A DNA stretch of 64,000 bases from Minwuiaceae bacterium (GCA_028278525.1 JANQEE010000040.1:1-64000); one strand, 5' to 3'; shown: positions 34,425 to 46,697, counted from the first letter of the stretch. The notes: a model not told the origin generated them from the sequence alone. Numbers and translations are program-made.

Positions 34425-34453
34425 CGGGTTGAAGTTTCTTTCTCCTTCTGCGC

Positions 34454-36277
34454 TCAGTGCGCGGCGCCGAGGATCGTCTCGCCCGAGGGGATGCGAACCT
34501 CGTCCACCATCGCCTGCACCTCGGCGTCGGGCGCCTTGGTCATCAGGCTGACCGCGACCATGGCCACCAGGCTGACCGGCATGCCGATGATGCCGAAACG
34601 CAGGTGGTCGATGCCGAGCCATGGTGTGCCGCCATAGCCGCCGGGATAGACGTAGTACAGATACGCCGTGCCGGCGACGAAGCCGCAGATCATGCCGGCA
34701 ATGGCGCCGGCCGCGTTCGCCCGTTTCCACCAAACCCCCAGCACAAGAGGGAAGAACAGGCCGGAACAGGCGAAGCAGAAGGCCCAGGCCACCGCCCCCA
34801 GAATGCCGGTGAGCTGCAGACTGGCGATCAGCGCCGCGAGGATGCCAATGCCGAGCAGCAGCACGCGGGCGACGATCAGACGCAGCCGCGTGTCGGCCTT
34901 TGGATCGATGATCTTGTAGTAGAGATCGTGGCTGAGCGCGTTGGCGATGGCCAGCAGCAGGCCGTCGGCCGTCGACATGGCCGCGGCCAGGCCGCCGGCG
35001 GCGACCAGACCCGAGATCACATACGGCAGGCCGGCGATTTCCGGCGTCGCCAGCACGACGATGTCCGGCCGCATGAAGAACTCGTTGAGCTGCAATATGC
35101 CGTCACCATTGCCGTCCGCCAGGAACAGCATGCCGACGCTCTCCCAGTTCTGGATCCAGGCCAGGTTCCTCACCGCCTCGAAGGACTGCCCGATGATCGC
35201 CGTAGGCAGCGTCGGGTCGAGCAGCTGCAGCTTCGTCAGCGTGGCAAGCGCCGGCGCCGTGAAGTACAGCAGGAAGATGAAGAACAGCGAGAAGGCCACC
35301 GACTTGCGCGCCGCGCGTACCGACGGCGTCGTGAAGTAACGCATCAGGATATGCGGCAGCGAAGCCGTGCCCGCCATCATGCAGAGCGCCAGAGTGACGA
35401 ACTTCCACGAGTCGAGGCCGCCCTGCGGGTCGTTGTGCGGCGTCTGCAGGATCCGCACGCCGCCCGGCGCGCCTTCGGCCGCCGGTGCGGTGCCGAGGCC
35501 GATCAGGGCCTCCAGTTCCTGGATGCGGGCCACCGCGTCGCCGTACGAGAAGTGCGGGATGAGGCCGAAGTCCTGTTTGTTGGACATCCAGATCACCGGA
35601 ACTAGGTAGGCGACGATCAGCACGATGTACTGGGCGACCTGGGTCCAGGTAACCGCGCGCATACCGCCCAGCATGGAGCACAGCAGGATGCCGAGGAGGC
35701 CGATCCACACGCCGAATTCGAACGGGATCAACAGGGCGCGCGCGGCGATGGTGCCGGAGGCGTTGATCTGCGCGGTCACGTAGGTGAAGGAGGCGACCAC
35801 AAGGACGATCACCGCGCAGAAGCGGGCGGTGTTGCCGCCGTAGCGGGTGCCGATGAAGTCCGGCACGGTGTAGCAGCCGAACTTGCGCAGATACGGCGCC
35901 ATCAGCGAGTTGACCAGCACGTAGCCGCCGGTCCAGCCGACGATGAAGCCGAGATAGCCGTAGCCGCCGAAGTAGATCCCGCCGGCCAGCGCCACGAACG
36001 AGGCGCCGGACATCCAGTCCGCCGCCGTCGCCATGCCGTTGTAAACGGCCGGCACTTCGCGTCCGGCCACATAGTAGGCCTCGACCTGCATGGTGCGCGA
36101 CAGAAAGCCGATCAGGGCGTAGATCGCGACCGTGAAGCCGACGAAGAGAATGCCGATCGTGGCGGCGCTGACCCCGAGTTGCTCGAGGATCGCCATCAGG
36201 ATGATGAAGACAACGAACCCGCCGGTGTACAAGGCGTATACGCGGCCGAGATTGTCGATAAAGCTTCCTTTGATCAT
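34454..36277 (-). CDS. Sodium:solute symporter, VC_2705/ActP-like
   Basis: A 607-residue SSS-family carrier with about thirteen membrane segments. The first helix follows GRVYALYTGG, and the conserved YYVAGREVPAVYNGMATAAD and WMSGASFVALAGGIY are hallmark SSS stretches. The VC_2705 subgroup has a long loop near residues 250-310 and works with a small DUF4212 partner; its substrates are thought to be small carboxylates such as acetate or pyruvate. The partner gene lies 12 bp upstream on the same strand. The neighbouring divergent DUF294/CBS and SSS-kinase genes suggest it is regulated by them. Confidence 0.92.
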   Translation of the reverse strand: MIKGSFIDNLGRVYALYTGGFVVFIILMAILEQLGVSAATIGILFVGFTVAIYALIGFLSRTMQVEAYYVAGREVPAVYNGMATAADWMSGASFVALAGGIYFGGYGYLGFIVGWTGGYVLVNSLMAPYLRKFGCYTVPDFIGTRYGGNTARFCAVIVLVVASFTYVTAQINASGTIAARALLIPFEFGVWIGLLGILLCSMLGGMRAVTWTQVAQYIVLIVAYLVPVIWMSNKQDFGLIPHFSYGDAVARIQELEALIGLGTAPAAEGAPGGVRILQTPHNDPQGGLDSWKFVTLALCMMAGTASLPHILMRYFTTPSVRAARKSVAFSLFFIFLLYFTAPALATLTKLQLLDPTLPTAIIGQSFEAVRNLAWIQNWESVGMLFLADGNGDGILQLNEFFMRPDIVVLATPEIAGLPYVISGLVAAGGLAAAMSTADGLLLAIANALSHDLYYKIIDPKADTRLRLIVARVLLLGIGILAALIASLQLTGILGAVAWAFCFACSGLFFPLVLGVWWKRANAAGAIAGMICGFVAGTAYLYYVYPGGYGGTPWLGIDHLRFGIIGMPVSLVAMVAVSLMTKAPDAEVQAMVDEVRIPSGETILGAAH

Positions 36278-36289
36278 TCGCTGCCCCCC

Positions 36290-36553
36290 TTATTCCTCGC
36301 CGACGCCGGCTTCGTCGTCGATTACGTCCTGCCGCCAGTTCTGGAAGAAGATCAGCAGTACGAAAACGATCAGCGAACCCTGCACGATGAAGTAGTAGCC
36401 GAGCGGGAAGCCAAGGAATGAAAAGGCGTTCAGCTCCTTGGCGAACCAGGGAAGAACGAAGGCGAAGACGAACCAGATAACGAGAACCAGAATCGTGAGG
36501 TTCCGTGTTCTTGACCAATGACGCGCTTTAGTTTCCTGCCCTATTTCAGGCAT
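36290..36553 (-). CDS. DUF4212 small subunit of sodium/substrate symporter
   Basis: An 87-residue protein with two membrane helices (NLTILVLVIWFVFAFVLPWF and PLGYYFIVQGSLIVFVLLIF) and the DUF4212 wording FQNWRQDVIDDEAGV. It accompanies VC_2705-type symporters and probably stabilises or regulates them. It is the first gene of the pair; its ATG at 36551-36553 follows GGGGGATGAC. Confidence 0.92.
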   Translation of the reverse strand: MPEIGQETKARHWSRTRNLTILVLVIWFVFAFVLPWFAKELNAFSFLGFPLGYYFIVQGSLIVFVLLIFFQNWRQDVIDDEAGVGEE

Positions 36554-36789
36554 GTCATCCCCCAGAACGATTGTTTTTACTTTCGCAATATCCTATCGAT
36601 GGTGAGCTACGTCCTTCCATGATTGTACAGTTTTGCACTTTATCGCAATACTCATGTTGCTGACGGTGAGCATTCCGATCATGGGCTGGATAACCTCGGA
36701 CATGATGACCATGGGTGGAAATTCTTTGCGTTCCCAGGGCGGGAGGGCGGTAGACTGCTCTTGCCCGGGCTTCGCGCGGGGTGGCGCGG
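36554..36789. promoter_or_regulatory. Divergent promoter region of the symporter cluster
   Basis: 236 bp between the leftward symporter operon and rightward signalling genes. It contains a dyad TTGC-N8-GCAA at 36633-36648. On the minus strand a TACAAT -10-like hexamer follows it closely. No convincing sigma-54 -24/-12 pair was found. Regulator identity is unknown. Confidence 0.4.
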
Positions 36790-37482
36790 ATGAACGTTTT
36801 TTTAGACAAGGCTAGGTCATTGCTGCCCGAATTCGTCGCCCGCCTGACCGTGCGGCGCGATTCGGGGCCTATCGATTCGGTCGCGGAGTTGACCCGTTTC
36901 GTCTCCACCCGCGCCGCCTTCATGGCTCAAAAAACGCTCTACGGCTATCTAAAGACCCGTATGGGCACCCGCTATCCCCATATGTTCGAGGACGAAGTCT
37001 TCGTCGCCTCCATCGACATCGCCAAGATGCAGGTGTTCGCGGCCTGTCTTGCGGATCTGGCGATTTTCGCAGTCTGGCGGACGCGTCGGGAAGCGCCCCG
37101 GCCGCCCGAGCCGGCGGTCTGCAAGGCGCTGGCGCTCTGCTGTTTTCGGCGCGGTCTGGCGGACAACGCAGAGCAGGCCGCGGGCGTGCCGAACTTTTCG
37201 GCCGAAGACGCGCTGGCCGATTTCGAGCGGCGGCTCGCCTTCTGGGACTGGGTCGGCGGGCCGCAGGGCGCCGACATCTTCAGTGAGAGCCCGCCGGCGC
37301 TGGTGCGTTGGGCGCCGATCGCGCCCGAGCTGAAGAAATTCGACCGCGAGATTGTCGAGAACTCCATCAGGTTCAAGTGGCGCGAGGTGCGCGCCGGTCT
37401 GGCCAGGCGCCTCGACGCGGCGGCTGTCGCTACGGAGGCGGCGGAGGGCCGCCTGTCCGACCCGACAGCGGCGTGGCGATGA
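36790..37482 (+). CDS. Cytoplasmic protein of unknown function, linked to DUF294/CBS gene
   Basis: A 230-residue soluble, mainly helical protein (LTRFVSTRAAFMAQKTLYGY, then LADFERRLAFWDW). I do not recognise a named domain. It ends in an ATGA overlap with the exonuclease-CBS-DUF294 gene, so the two are translationally coupled. The ATG at 36790 is preceded by a weak GGGGTGG; a GTG three codons earlier is possible. Tight coupling suggests it is a partner of the downstream protein. Confidence 0.7.
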   Translation: MNVFLDKARSLLPEFVARLTVRRDSGPIDSVAELTRFVSTRAAFMAQKTLYGYLKTRMGTRYPHMFEDEVFVASIDIAKMQVFAACLADLAIFAVWRTRREAPRPPEPAVCKALALCCFRRGLADNAEQAAGVPNFSAEDALADFERRLAFWDWVGGPQGADIFSESPPALVRWAPIAPELKKFDREIVENSIRFKWREVRAGLARRLDAAAVATEAAEGRLSDPTAAWR

Positions 37483-39611
37483 GCTTCGGCGGCGCCGAAG
37501 GCAACCTTTCCGGGTTGCCGCTCGCCGTGGTGCCGACGGTCGCGCTGGACACCGAGACCACCGGCCTCGACGTGAAAGCCGACCGCATCGTCGAAATCGC
37601 CGCCGTGCGCCTGCCCGGCATGGACGACCGCTTCGCCGAATTGGTCAATCCCGGCATGCCGATCCCCGCCGCCGCCACCGCGATCCACACCATCACCGAC
37701 GACCAGGTGGCCGGCGCCGGCCGCTTTCCTGCGGCGATGGCGGCGTTTTCCGAGTGGGTCGGCAGGTCGCTTGTGGTCGGCTATTCGATCGGTTTCGACA
37801 TTGCCGTCCTACGCGCCGAGCACGAGCGGCACGGCATGCCCTGGACCGCGCCGCGCGCCGTCGACGTCGGCCATCTCTTCCGCCTGGTGGCGCCCGAACT
37901 GCCCAACCAGTCGCTTGAACTGGCGGCCGAGTGGCTGGGCGTCGATATAGGCGAGCGCCACCGCGCCCTGGGCGACGCAGAGACGGCCGGGCGAATCTTC
38001 CAGGCGCTGCTGCCGCGCCTGCGTGACAAGGGCGTCGTCACCCTGGCCCAGGCCGAGCGAGTCTGTCGCGGCCTAACCGCGCAATTGGAGGGCGAGGCGC
38101 GGGCCGGCTGGCACGACGTGGTGCGCGACGGCCGCATCGCCCCGGAGAGCGTGGCCGAATATGCCCGCGTCGACAGCTTCCCCTACCGCCACCGCGTCGC
38201 CGACGTTATGCGTACGCCGGCGGTCACCATTGCCGGCGGCGCCACGCTGCGCACGGCGCTGGCGACGATGATGGAAAAGGGCATCAGCTCGGTCTTCGTC
38301 GAACCGTCTGCGCCCTCGGCGGAGAGTGCCGGCGACTTCGGCATCCTCACCGAGCGCGACATACTGCGCGCCGTCGATGGCGAGGCTGCGGCCGCCCTCA
38401 ACGCTCCGGTTTCCCGCTTCGCCAACGGCCCGCTGGTCACCGTGGAAAGCGAGGAGTTCGTCTACCGTGCCATCGCCGGCATGTCGCGGCGCGGCTTCCG
38501 CCATCTCGGCGTCAGCGACGCCTCGGGCGCGCTGGTCGGTGCGCTTTCGGCGCGCGATCTGCTGCGCCAGCGCGCCGGCGACGCCCTGTCGCTCGGCGAC
38601 AACCTGGAGAACGCGGCCAGCCCGGTCGACCTCGGGCGCATCTGGTCGGGCCTTACCACGGTGGCGCGCGGCCTGGTTTTCGAGGAGGCCGATCCACGCG
38701 ACGTCGCGGCCATCGTGTCCCGCGAACTGCGCGCGCTCACCAAGCGGGCCACGGAACTGGCCGAGGAAGCGCTGGCCCGCGACGGCAAGGGGCCGCCGCC
38801 ACGGCCCTACGCGATGCTGGTGCTCGGCTCCGGCGGCCGCGGCGAGAGCCTGCTGGCGATGGATCAGGACAACGCCATCGTCTTCGACCGAGGCGAGCCC
38901 GCCGGACCCGAGGACCGCTGGTTCGAGCAGCTCGGCGTGATGGTCGCCGACATGCTGAACGAGGCGGGCGTGATCTACTGCCCCGGCGGCATCATGGCCG
39001 CGAAGCCGGATTGGCGCTTGGACATGGACGGCTGGCGCCGCCGTGTCGGGAACTGGGTCGGCAAGTCGCGTCCGGAAGACATCCTCAACAGCGACATCTT
39101 CTTCGATGCGGTGCCGGTGCACGGCGACCGCGCGCTGGCCGAGCAGCTCTATGCCGAGGCAGTCGAGGCTGCGCGCGGCTCGCGCACCTTTCTAAAGGCG
39201 ATGGCCATGAATGCCGGCGATTTCCGGCCTCAGCTCAATTGGCGCGGCCGGCCGCGCCTGGAAAACGGGCGCATCGACCTCAAGAAGGGCGGTTTGATGC
39301 CGATCTTCTCGGCGGCTCGCGTGGCGGCATTGACTCACGGCATCGCGGCGCGCTCGACGCCGGAGCGTCTGGAGGCGGTGCGCGACCTGGACCTCGTCGA
39401 CAGCGCGGTGATCGGCCGCCTGATCGAGTCGCACAAGATCCTGCTCGGCGCGATCCTGAGTCAGCAGCTGCGCGACATCCAGGCCGGCGTCGCGCTCTCC
39501 AACCGCGTCGCGCCGGGCGAGATGGAGCCCTACGAGCGTCAGCAGCTCACCTGGGCCCTCGGCCAGGTAGACGGCGTGCGCGATCTTCTCGGCACGCCGA
39601 GTTTCGGCTGA
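37479..39611 (+). CDS. Fusion: DEDDh 3'-5' exonuclease + CBS pair + DUF294 nucleotidyltransferase
   Basis: A 710-residue three-part protein. Residues ~15-185 are a DnaQ-like exonuclease with all DEDDh elements: VALDTETTGLD, YSIGFDIAVL and HRALGDAETAG. Residues ~235-365 hold two CBS motifs (ADVMRTPAVTIAGGATLRTA; TLV-type second half with FRHLGVSDASGALVGALS), which usually bind adenine nucleotides. Residues ~380-710 are DUF294/DUF294_C, a GlnD-like nucleotidyltransferase with LVLGSGGRGESLLAMDQDNA. In other proteobacteria I recall exonuclease and CBS-DUF294 as separate neighbours of a symporter gene; here they are one chain. All three catalytic sites look intact. It starts in an ATGA overlap. 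Confidence 0.88.
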   Translation: MSFGGAEGNLSGLPLAVVPTVALDTETTGLDVKADRIVEIAAVRLPGMDDRFAELVNPGMPIPAAATAIHTITDDQVAGAGRFPAAMAAFSEWVGRSLVVGYSIGFDIAVLRAEHERHGMPWTAPRAVDVGHLFRLVAPELPNQSLELAAEWLGVDIGERHRALGDAETAGRIFQALLPRLRDKGVVTLAQAERVCRGLTAQLEGEARAGWHDVVRDGRIAPESVAEYARVDSFPYRHRVADVMRTPAVTIAGGATLRTALATMMEKGISSVFVEPSAPSAESAGDFGILTERDILRAVDGEAAAALNAPVSRFANGPLVTVESEEFVYRAIAGMSRRGFRHLGVSDASGALVGALSARDLLRQRAGDALSLGDNLENAASPVDLGRIWSGLTTVARGLVFEEADPRDVAAIVSRELRALTKRATELAEEALARDGKGPPPRPYAMLVLGSGGRGESLLAMDQDNAIVFDRGEPAGPEDRWFEQLGVMVADMLNEAGVIYCPGGIMAAKPDWRLDMDGWRRRVGNWVGKSRPEDILNSDIFFDAVPVHGDRALAEQLYAEAVEAARGSRTFLKAMAMNAGDFRPQLNWRGRPRLENGRIDLKKGGLMPIFSAARVAALTHGIAARSTPERLEAVRDLDLVDSAVIGRLIESHKILLGAILSQQLRDIQAGVALSNRVAPGEMEPYERQQLTWALGQVDGVRDLLGTPSFG

Positions 39612-39815
39612 CCGGCCGCGGCCGGTGTTCCCGATTGGTTCGGCCGACGCCCTGCAAGCGGTCGTGGCCAGTCCCGGTATTGCTCGTTAGACTATGGGTT
39701 CGCCGGTCGGGCGGACCGGTCGGTGCGGCGCCAATGAAAGACAACAGTAAAGCCGCATCGGACCGTGTTCGCTGCCTCCCATTGGGGCGCCGCCTGGCGG
39801 GGAGGATACGTCGCC

Positions 39816-40193
39816 ATGGCACATTCGATGCTTGTGGTTGAGGACGAGCCCAACGTCGTCCTTTCTCTACGAGTCCTGATGGAGCGCGCGGGCTTCGACG
39901 TCCGTGTGGCGGGTGACGGCACGGCGGCCCTGCGCGAGGTGGAGCAGGCCCCGCCGGACGTCATGCTGCTGGACGTCATGTTGCCGGAACGGGACGGCTA
40001 CGATGTCTGCCGGACCATCCGGGCCAATCCCCATTGGAATGGCGTGCGGATCGTGATGCTGACCGCGAAGGGCCGGGACGCGGACCGCGACCGGGGGCTC
40101 GCGGCCGGGGCGGACGCCTACGTGACCAAGCCGTTCTCGACCCGGGATCTGGTCGATCGGGTGAAAACCCTCGTCGGCATGGAGCAGGGCTGA
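39816..40193 (+). CDS. Single-domain response regulator
   Basis: A 125-residue receiver domain with no output domain. It has the acidic pair in VVEDEPNVV, the phosphoacceptor aspartate in VMLLDVMLPERDGYD, the threonine in VMLTAKG, and the lysine in YVTKPFS. It is 41 bp before a small membrane protein gene and 307 bp before a large SSS-type histidine kinase, its likely partner. Without an output domain it probably signals by protein contact or phosphorelay. Confidence 0.92.
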   Translation: MAHSMLVVEDEPNVVLSLRVLMERAGFDVRVAGDGTAALREVEQAPPDVMLLDVMLPERDGYDVCRTIRANPHWNGVRIVMLTAKGRDADRDRGLAAGADAYVTKPFSTRDLVDRVKTLVGMEQG

Positions 40194-40234
40194 ACCATGC
40201 GGGCGCGGTCGGCGGATAAGCCGGGTTTCGGATC

Positions 40235-40498
40235 GTGAACCGGGCAAGCATTACCCGTGAGCGCTCGGTCGCGCTGCTGATCGCCGGGCTGTTGCTGTTC
40301 AACCCGCCGCTGCTGCTGGTCTTCGCCGGGGACAGCAGCCTGTTCGGCGCACCGCTCTCGTTTCTCTACCTGTTCGCGGCCTGGGCCGGAGTCATCCTCC
40401 TGGTCGCCGTGATCGCGCGACGCAGCGCGCCGCCGGGTGAGGCCGATCCGCAGTCGCGCCAGCAGGCCGCCAACGATCCGGGCCAGTCGGGCGGCTGA
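40235..40498 (+). CDS. Small two-helix membrane protein upstream of SSS kinase
   Basis: An 87-residue protein with two hydrophobic helices (SVALLIAGLLLFNPPLLLVF and FLYLFAAWAGVILLVAVIA) and a polar tail. It uses a GTG start at 40235; no strong ribosome site is seen. The stop lies 2 bp before the kinase ATG. A small partner next to an SSS protein parallels the DUF4212-symporter pairing, so it may be a subunit of the sensor's transporter part. Confidence 0.7.
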   Translation: MNRASITRERSVALLIAGLLLFNPPLLLVFAGDSSLFGAPLSFLYLFAAWAGVILLVAVIARRSAPPGEADPQSRQQAANDPGQSGG

Positions 40499-40500
40499 CC

Positions 40501-43257
<2,757 letters not shown>

Positions 43258-43370
43258 GCGGGCGGCAGAGCGGTCACGACCGTCGGATTAATCCAATCGC
43301 AACCAATTGGTAGCGTTTTCATGGCATTCAACGCAGCCTGACCTCTGTTGGAGGCTCCCCAAGGCACCCC

Positions 43371-44606
43371 ATGTCGGACATTGGAAGAACCCTGGAACAG
43401 CCCAAACCGTCCGGTCCGCCCTTGCGTCTCAACTGGCTGATCGCCGCCGCTTTGCTCGGCTTTGGCGCCGTGCTCTATATCGGCTTCTACGCCAACTACC
43501 TGACCACCCTGAACGGCATCTTCGACGCCTCGAACCATCCGGTCGGCCGCGATTTCCTGGTGTTCTGGTCGGCCGCCAAGCTGGCGAATGCCGGGCAGGC
43601 CGCCCTGATATTCGATGTCGACGCCTATCACGCGGTGCAGCAGCAATTGCTGGGCGGAACCTTCCCGTTGCACCCGTGGTCTTACCCGCCGCAATTGCTG
43701 TTGTTGATCCGGCCGCTCGGCTTGCTGCCCTACGTTCCCGCCTACCTCCTCTGGCTGGTGCTGGGCTGTTCGCTCTATCTGTTCGCCGCGCTTCGCGGCG
43801 ATACGCCGTTGCGGCGATTTGTTCCTCTGGCCGCGGCGGCCTTGTTTCTGGCGCCTTCGAGTTTCGTCACCATCGCGTCCGGCCAGAACGGGTTCTTTTC
43901 CGGCGCGCTGTTCGTTGGTGGTCTGTTGCTGGTCCGGCGGCATCCGGTTGCGGCCGGCATTATGTTCGGCCTGCTGACGTTCAAACCGCAGCTCGGGCTC
44001 TTGATCCCCGTCGCCCTGATTGCGCTTCGGCAGTGGAAGCCTTTCGTTTCCGCTATTGCCACCGCCGGCCTGATCGTCGCGGTGAGCTTTGCCGTCGACG
44101 GCGCGGAGACCTGGCGTCTGTTCGTGGTCGAGGCGATCCCGTTCCAGGCGGCGTATATCGAAACCAGCGAGGGGTTCTTCACCTGGATGATGCCGACAGT
44201 GTTCATGGCCGGCCGGCTGCTGGGCTTCGACCCGGCGGTGAACCACGTCATGCAGCTTGCCTCCGGGCTTGCAGCCACGGTCGCGACCTACTGGGCCTTT
44301 AGAAAGTCCCGGGACCTCTCGATCCAGCTTGCAGTAATCTCCATCGCCACGTTTCTCATCGTCCCCTATGCCTTCAACTACGATATGACGATCGTCGCGG
44401 TCGGAATTGCCTGCTACGCGGTGGCGCGGGCCGAGCGCGGTTTCCTGCCGTTCGAGCGGCTGGTCCTGGCGCTGCTATGGGCCCTGCCCTTCCTCGTAAT
44501 GCCGTTCGGTGCCTTCGGCCTGCCGCTGGGGCCCGTCGTGCTTTGGTTGGGCCTGGGTTTCGTCCTTCGGCATATCCATCTGGAACGGCACCCGGCCCAG
44601 CCATAG
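43371..44606 (+). CDS. DUF2029/GT87-like membrane glycosyltransferase
   Basis: A 411-residue polytopic protein with about ten membrane helices. The extracytoplasmic loop after helix 1 has RDFLVFWSAAKLANAG and later WSYPPQLLLLIRPLG, typical of the DUF2029/GT87 family; members such as PimE transfer mannose from polyprenyl phosphate. The acidic RD at the membrane face is the likely catalytic region. It has no operon partner. The ATG at 43371 follows an AAGG at suitable distance. Acceptor unknown. Confidence 0.75.
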   Translation: MSDIGRTLEQPKPSGPPLRLNWLIAAALLGFGAVLYIGFYANYLTTLNGIFDASNHPVGRDFLVFWSAAKLANAGQAALIFDVDAYHAVQQQLLGGTFPLHPWSYPPQLLLLIRPLGLLPYVPAYLLWLVLGCSLYLFAALRGDTPLRRFVPLAAAALFLAPSSFVTIASGQNGFFSGALFVGGLLLVRRHPVAAGIMFGLLTFKPQLGLLIPVALIALRQWKPFVSAIATAGLIVAVSFAVDGAETWRLFVVEAIPFQAAYIETSEGFFTWMMPTVFMAGRLLGFDPAVNHVMQLASGLAATVATYWAFRKSRDLSIQLAVISIATFLIVPYAFNYDMTIVAVGIACYAVARAERGFLPFERLVLALLWALPFLVMPFGAFGLPLGPVVLWLGLGFVLRHIHLERHPAQP

Positions 44607-44708
44607 ACGTTTATCGCCACACGGCCGCGTTGCGGTATCCGGGTGCTTTTTGTACATAGGCGCCGGTGATGCGCCGCCGTCGGCGGCGCTTAAGAGTCTG
44701 TTCAAGAA

Positions 44709-44794
44709 TGCCTGGCCGGCCCGCTCCCCCGTCCCAACCACCCGCACAGGGTACCCTATGGGTGGTTGGGACGGGGGAGCGGCCCGGCCAGGCA
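44709..44794. repeat. Near-perfect 35-bp inverted repeat (giant hairpin) in the ettA leader
   Basis: Arms 44709-44743 and 44760-44794 match at 34 of 35 positions. The 16-base loop itself holds the palindrome AGGGTACCCT (44748-44757). Outside the arms, TCTGTTCAAGAATGC (left) and a similar inverted copy near 44817-44833 extend the symmetry, broken on the right by a terminator-like hairpin. It may be a palindromic mobile element (MITE) or a regulatory leader. Confidence 0.9.
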
Positions 44795-44798
44795 CTCG

Positions 44799-44823
44799 AA
44801 AATGCGTCGCGAGACGCATTTTT
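44799..44823 (+). terminator. Terminator-like hairpin just upstream of ettA
   Basis: AAAATGCGTC, loop GCGA (a GNRA tetraloop), GACGCATTTT form a perfect 10-bp stem followed by a five-T run ending at 44823. It ends 25 bp before the ettA start codon. It could terminate the GT87 transcript or attenuate ettA. Confidence 0.8.
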
Positions 44824-44848
44824 GGACAGACACTATTTGGAGCGGACC

Positions 44849-46528
44849 ATGGCCTCCTATCAATACGTCTACGTCATGCAGGGAATGAGCAAGACCTATC
44901 CCGGCGGACGCCAGATTCTCAAGGATTTCAATCTGTCCTTCTTCCCCGGCGCCAAGATCGGCGTGCTGGGCCTGAACGGCGCCGGCAAATCGACGGTGCT
45001 GCGTATCATGGCCGGCGCGGACCCGGATTTCACGGGCGAGGCCTGGGCGGCGGAAGGTGTGAAGATCGGCTACCTGCTGCAGGAGCCGGAACTCGACCCG
45101 GCCAAGGACGTGCTCGGCAACGTGATGGACGGGGTCGGCGAGAAGAAGGCCCTGCTCGACCGCTTCAACGAGGTCTCCGCCCGGTTCGCCGAAGAAATGA
45201 CCGACGATGAAATGAACGACCTGATCGCCGAGCAGGGCGAGTTGCAGGAGCAGATCGACGCCGCCGGCTTATGGGACCTGGATCGCGAGGTTGAGATCGC
45301 GATGGACGCCTTGCGCTGCCCGCCTGGCGATGCGGGCGTCGACAAACTGTCGGGCGGCGAACGACGCCGCGTGGCGCTCTGCCGGCTGCTGCTGGCAAAG
45401 CCTGAGATGCTGCTGCTCGACGAACCGACCAACCACCTGGACGCCGAGTCCGTGGCATGGCTCGAACGGTTCCTGCATGAATATCCCGGCACCGTGGTCG
45501 CGGTGACCCACGACCGCTACTTCCTGGACAACGTCGCCGGCTGGATCCTGGAAATCGACCGGGGCCGCGGCATTCCCTACGAGGGCAATTATTCCGGCTG
45601 GCTGGAGCAGAAGGAAAAGCGCCTCCAGCAGGAAGAGAAGCAGGAAGAATCGCGCCAGCGTACCCTCAAGCACGAACTCGAGTGGATCCGCCAGAGCCCG
45701 CGCGCCCGTCAGGCCAAGAGCAAGGCCCGCGTCAACGCCTACGACGAGCTGCTCAGTCAGGAGCGGGAGGCCGAACGGGTCAAAGGCCAGATTTACGTGC
45801 CGCCCGGTCCAAGGCTTGGCGACCTGGTGATCGAAGCGGACGGCGTCTCCAAAGGCTTCGGCGACGATCTGTTGATCGAAGACCTGTCGTTCAAGATTCC
45901 GCCGGGCGCCATCGTCGGGATCATCGGCCCGAACGGGGCCGGCAAGACCACCTTGTTCCGCATGATCACGGGCCAGGAACAGCCGGATTCCGGGAGTTTA
46001 AGGGTCGGCGATACGGTCAAGCTCGGCTATGTCGACCAGTCGCGGGATTCGCTGTCCGCCGACAAGACCGTCTGGGAGGAGATTTCCGACGGCGACGACA
46101 TGATCGAACTCGGCAAACGCAGCATGCCGTCGCGCGCCTATGTCTCCGCGTTCAACTTCCGCGGCCCCGACCAGCAGAAGAAGGTCGGCCAGCTTTCCGG
46201 CGGCGAGCGCAACCGGGTGCACTTGTCGAAGATGTTGAAATCCGGCGCCAACGTGGTGCTGCTCGACGAACCGACCAACGACCTGGACGTGGATACGCTC
46301 CGCGCGCTGGAGGAGGCGATGCTCGACTTCGCCGGCTGCGCCCTGATCATCAGCCACGACCGCTGGTTCCTGGACCGAATCGCGACCCACATCCTGGCCT
46401 TTGAAGGCGACAGCCACGTCGAATGGTTCGAAGGCAATTACCAGGAATACGAGGCCGAGCGGCACAAGCGCCTGGGCACCGACGCCGACCAGCCGCACCG
46501 CATCAAGTTCAAGAAGTTCTCGCGCTGA
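44849..46528 (+). CDS. ettA: ABC-F translation factor, energy-dependent translational throttle
   Basis: A 559-residue soluble ATPase with two ABC domains and no membrane segment. Domain 1 has [21 protein letters not shown] and [10 protein letters not shown]; domain 2 has [20 protein letters not shown] and [10 protein letters not shown]. The interdomain linker (~235-320) and the opening [19 protein letters not shown] match EttA, which binds the ribosomal E site and gates the first elongation step according to ADP/ATP ratio. The ATG at 44849 follows TTGGAG. Its leader holds a large hairpin and a terminator-like stem. Confidence 0.95.
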   Translation: MASYQYVYVMQGMSKTYPGGRQILKDFNLSFFPGAKIGVLGLNGAGKSTVLRIMAGADPDFTGEAWAAEGVKIGYLLQEPELDPAKDVLGNVMDGVGEKKALLDRFNEVSARFAEEMTDDEMNDLIAEQGELQEQIDAAGLWDLDREVEIAMDALRCPPGDAGVDKLSGGERRRVALCRLLLAKPEMLLLDEPTNHLDAESVAWLERFLHEYPGTVVAVTHDRYFLDNVAGWILEIDRGRGIPYEGNYSGWLEQKEKRLQQEEKQEESRQRTLKHELEWIRQSPRARQAKSKARVNAYDELLSQEREAERVKGQIYVPPGPRLGDLVIEADGVSKGFGDDLLIEDLSFKIPPGAIVGIIGPNGAGKTTLFRMITGQEQPDSGSLRVGDTVKLGYVDQSRDSLSADKTVWEEISDGDDMIELGKRSMPSRAYVSAFNFRGPDQQKKVGQLSGGERNRVHLSKMLKSGANVVLLDEPTNDLDVDTLRALEEAMLDFAGCALIISHDRWFLDRIATHILAFEGDSHVEWFEGNYQEYEAERHKRLGTDADQPHRIKFKKFSR

Positions 46529-46612
46529 AGGCTGAAAAGTCGCCCCGCGGCAACGGCATCCTTCGACGAGGTGAGGGCGAGGCTTAGATGAATTCAGCCG
46601 CCAGCCGGACTC

Positions 46613-46697
46613 GTCATCGCGAGGCGCGTAGCGCCGCGGCGATCTCGGGAAGACAGGGCACGGCATATCGAGATTGCTTCGCTTCGCTCGCAATGAC
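46613..46697. repeat. Dispersed palindromic repeat, copy 2
   Basis: About 85 bp with ends GTCATCGCGAG and CTCGCAATGAC, the same terminal inverted repeats as 20308-20394. The inner stems CGCCGCGGCGATCTC and GAGATTGCTTCGCTTCG are conserved, the central spacer is not. It lies in the gene-free gap after ettA. Confidence 0.8.

Noticed and set aside
43302-43311. Palindrome ACCAATTGGT before the GT87-like gene
   Set aside because: Only 10 bp, with no promoter or regulator nearby; expected by chance in a window this size.
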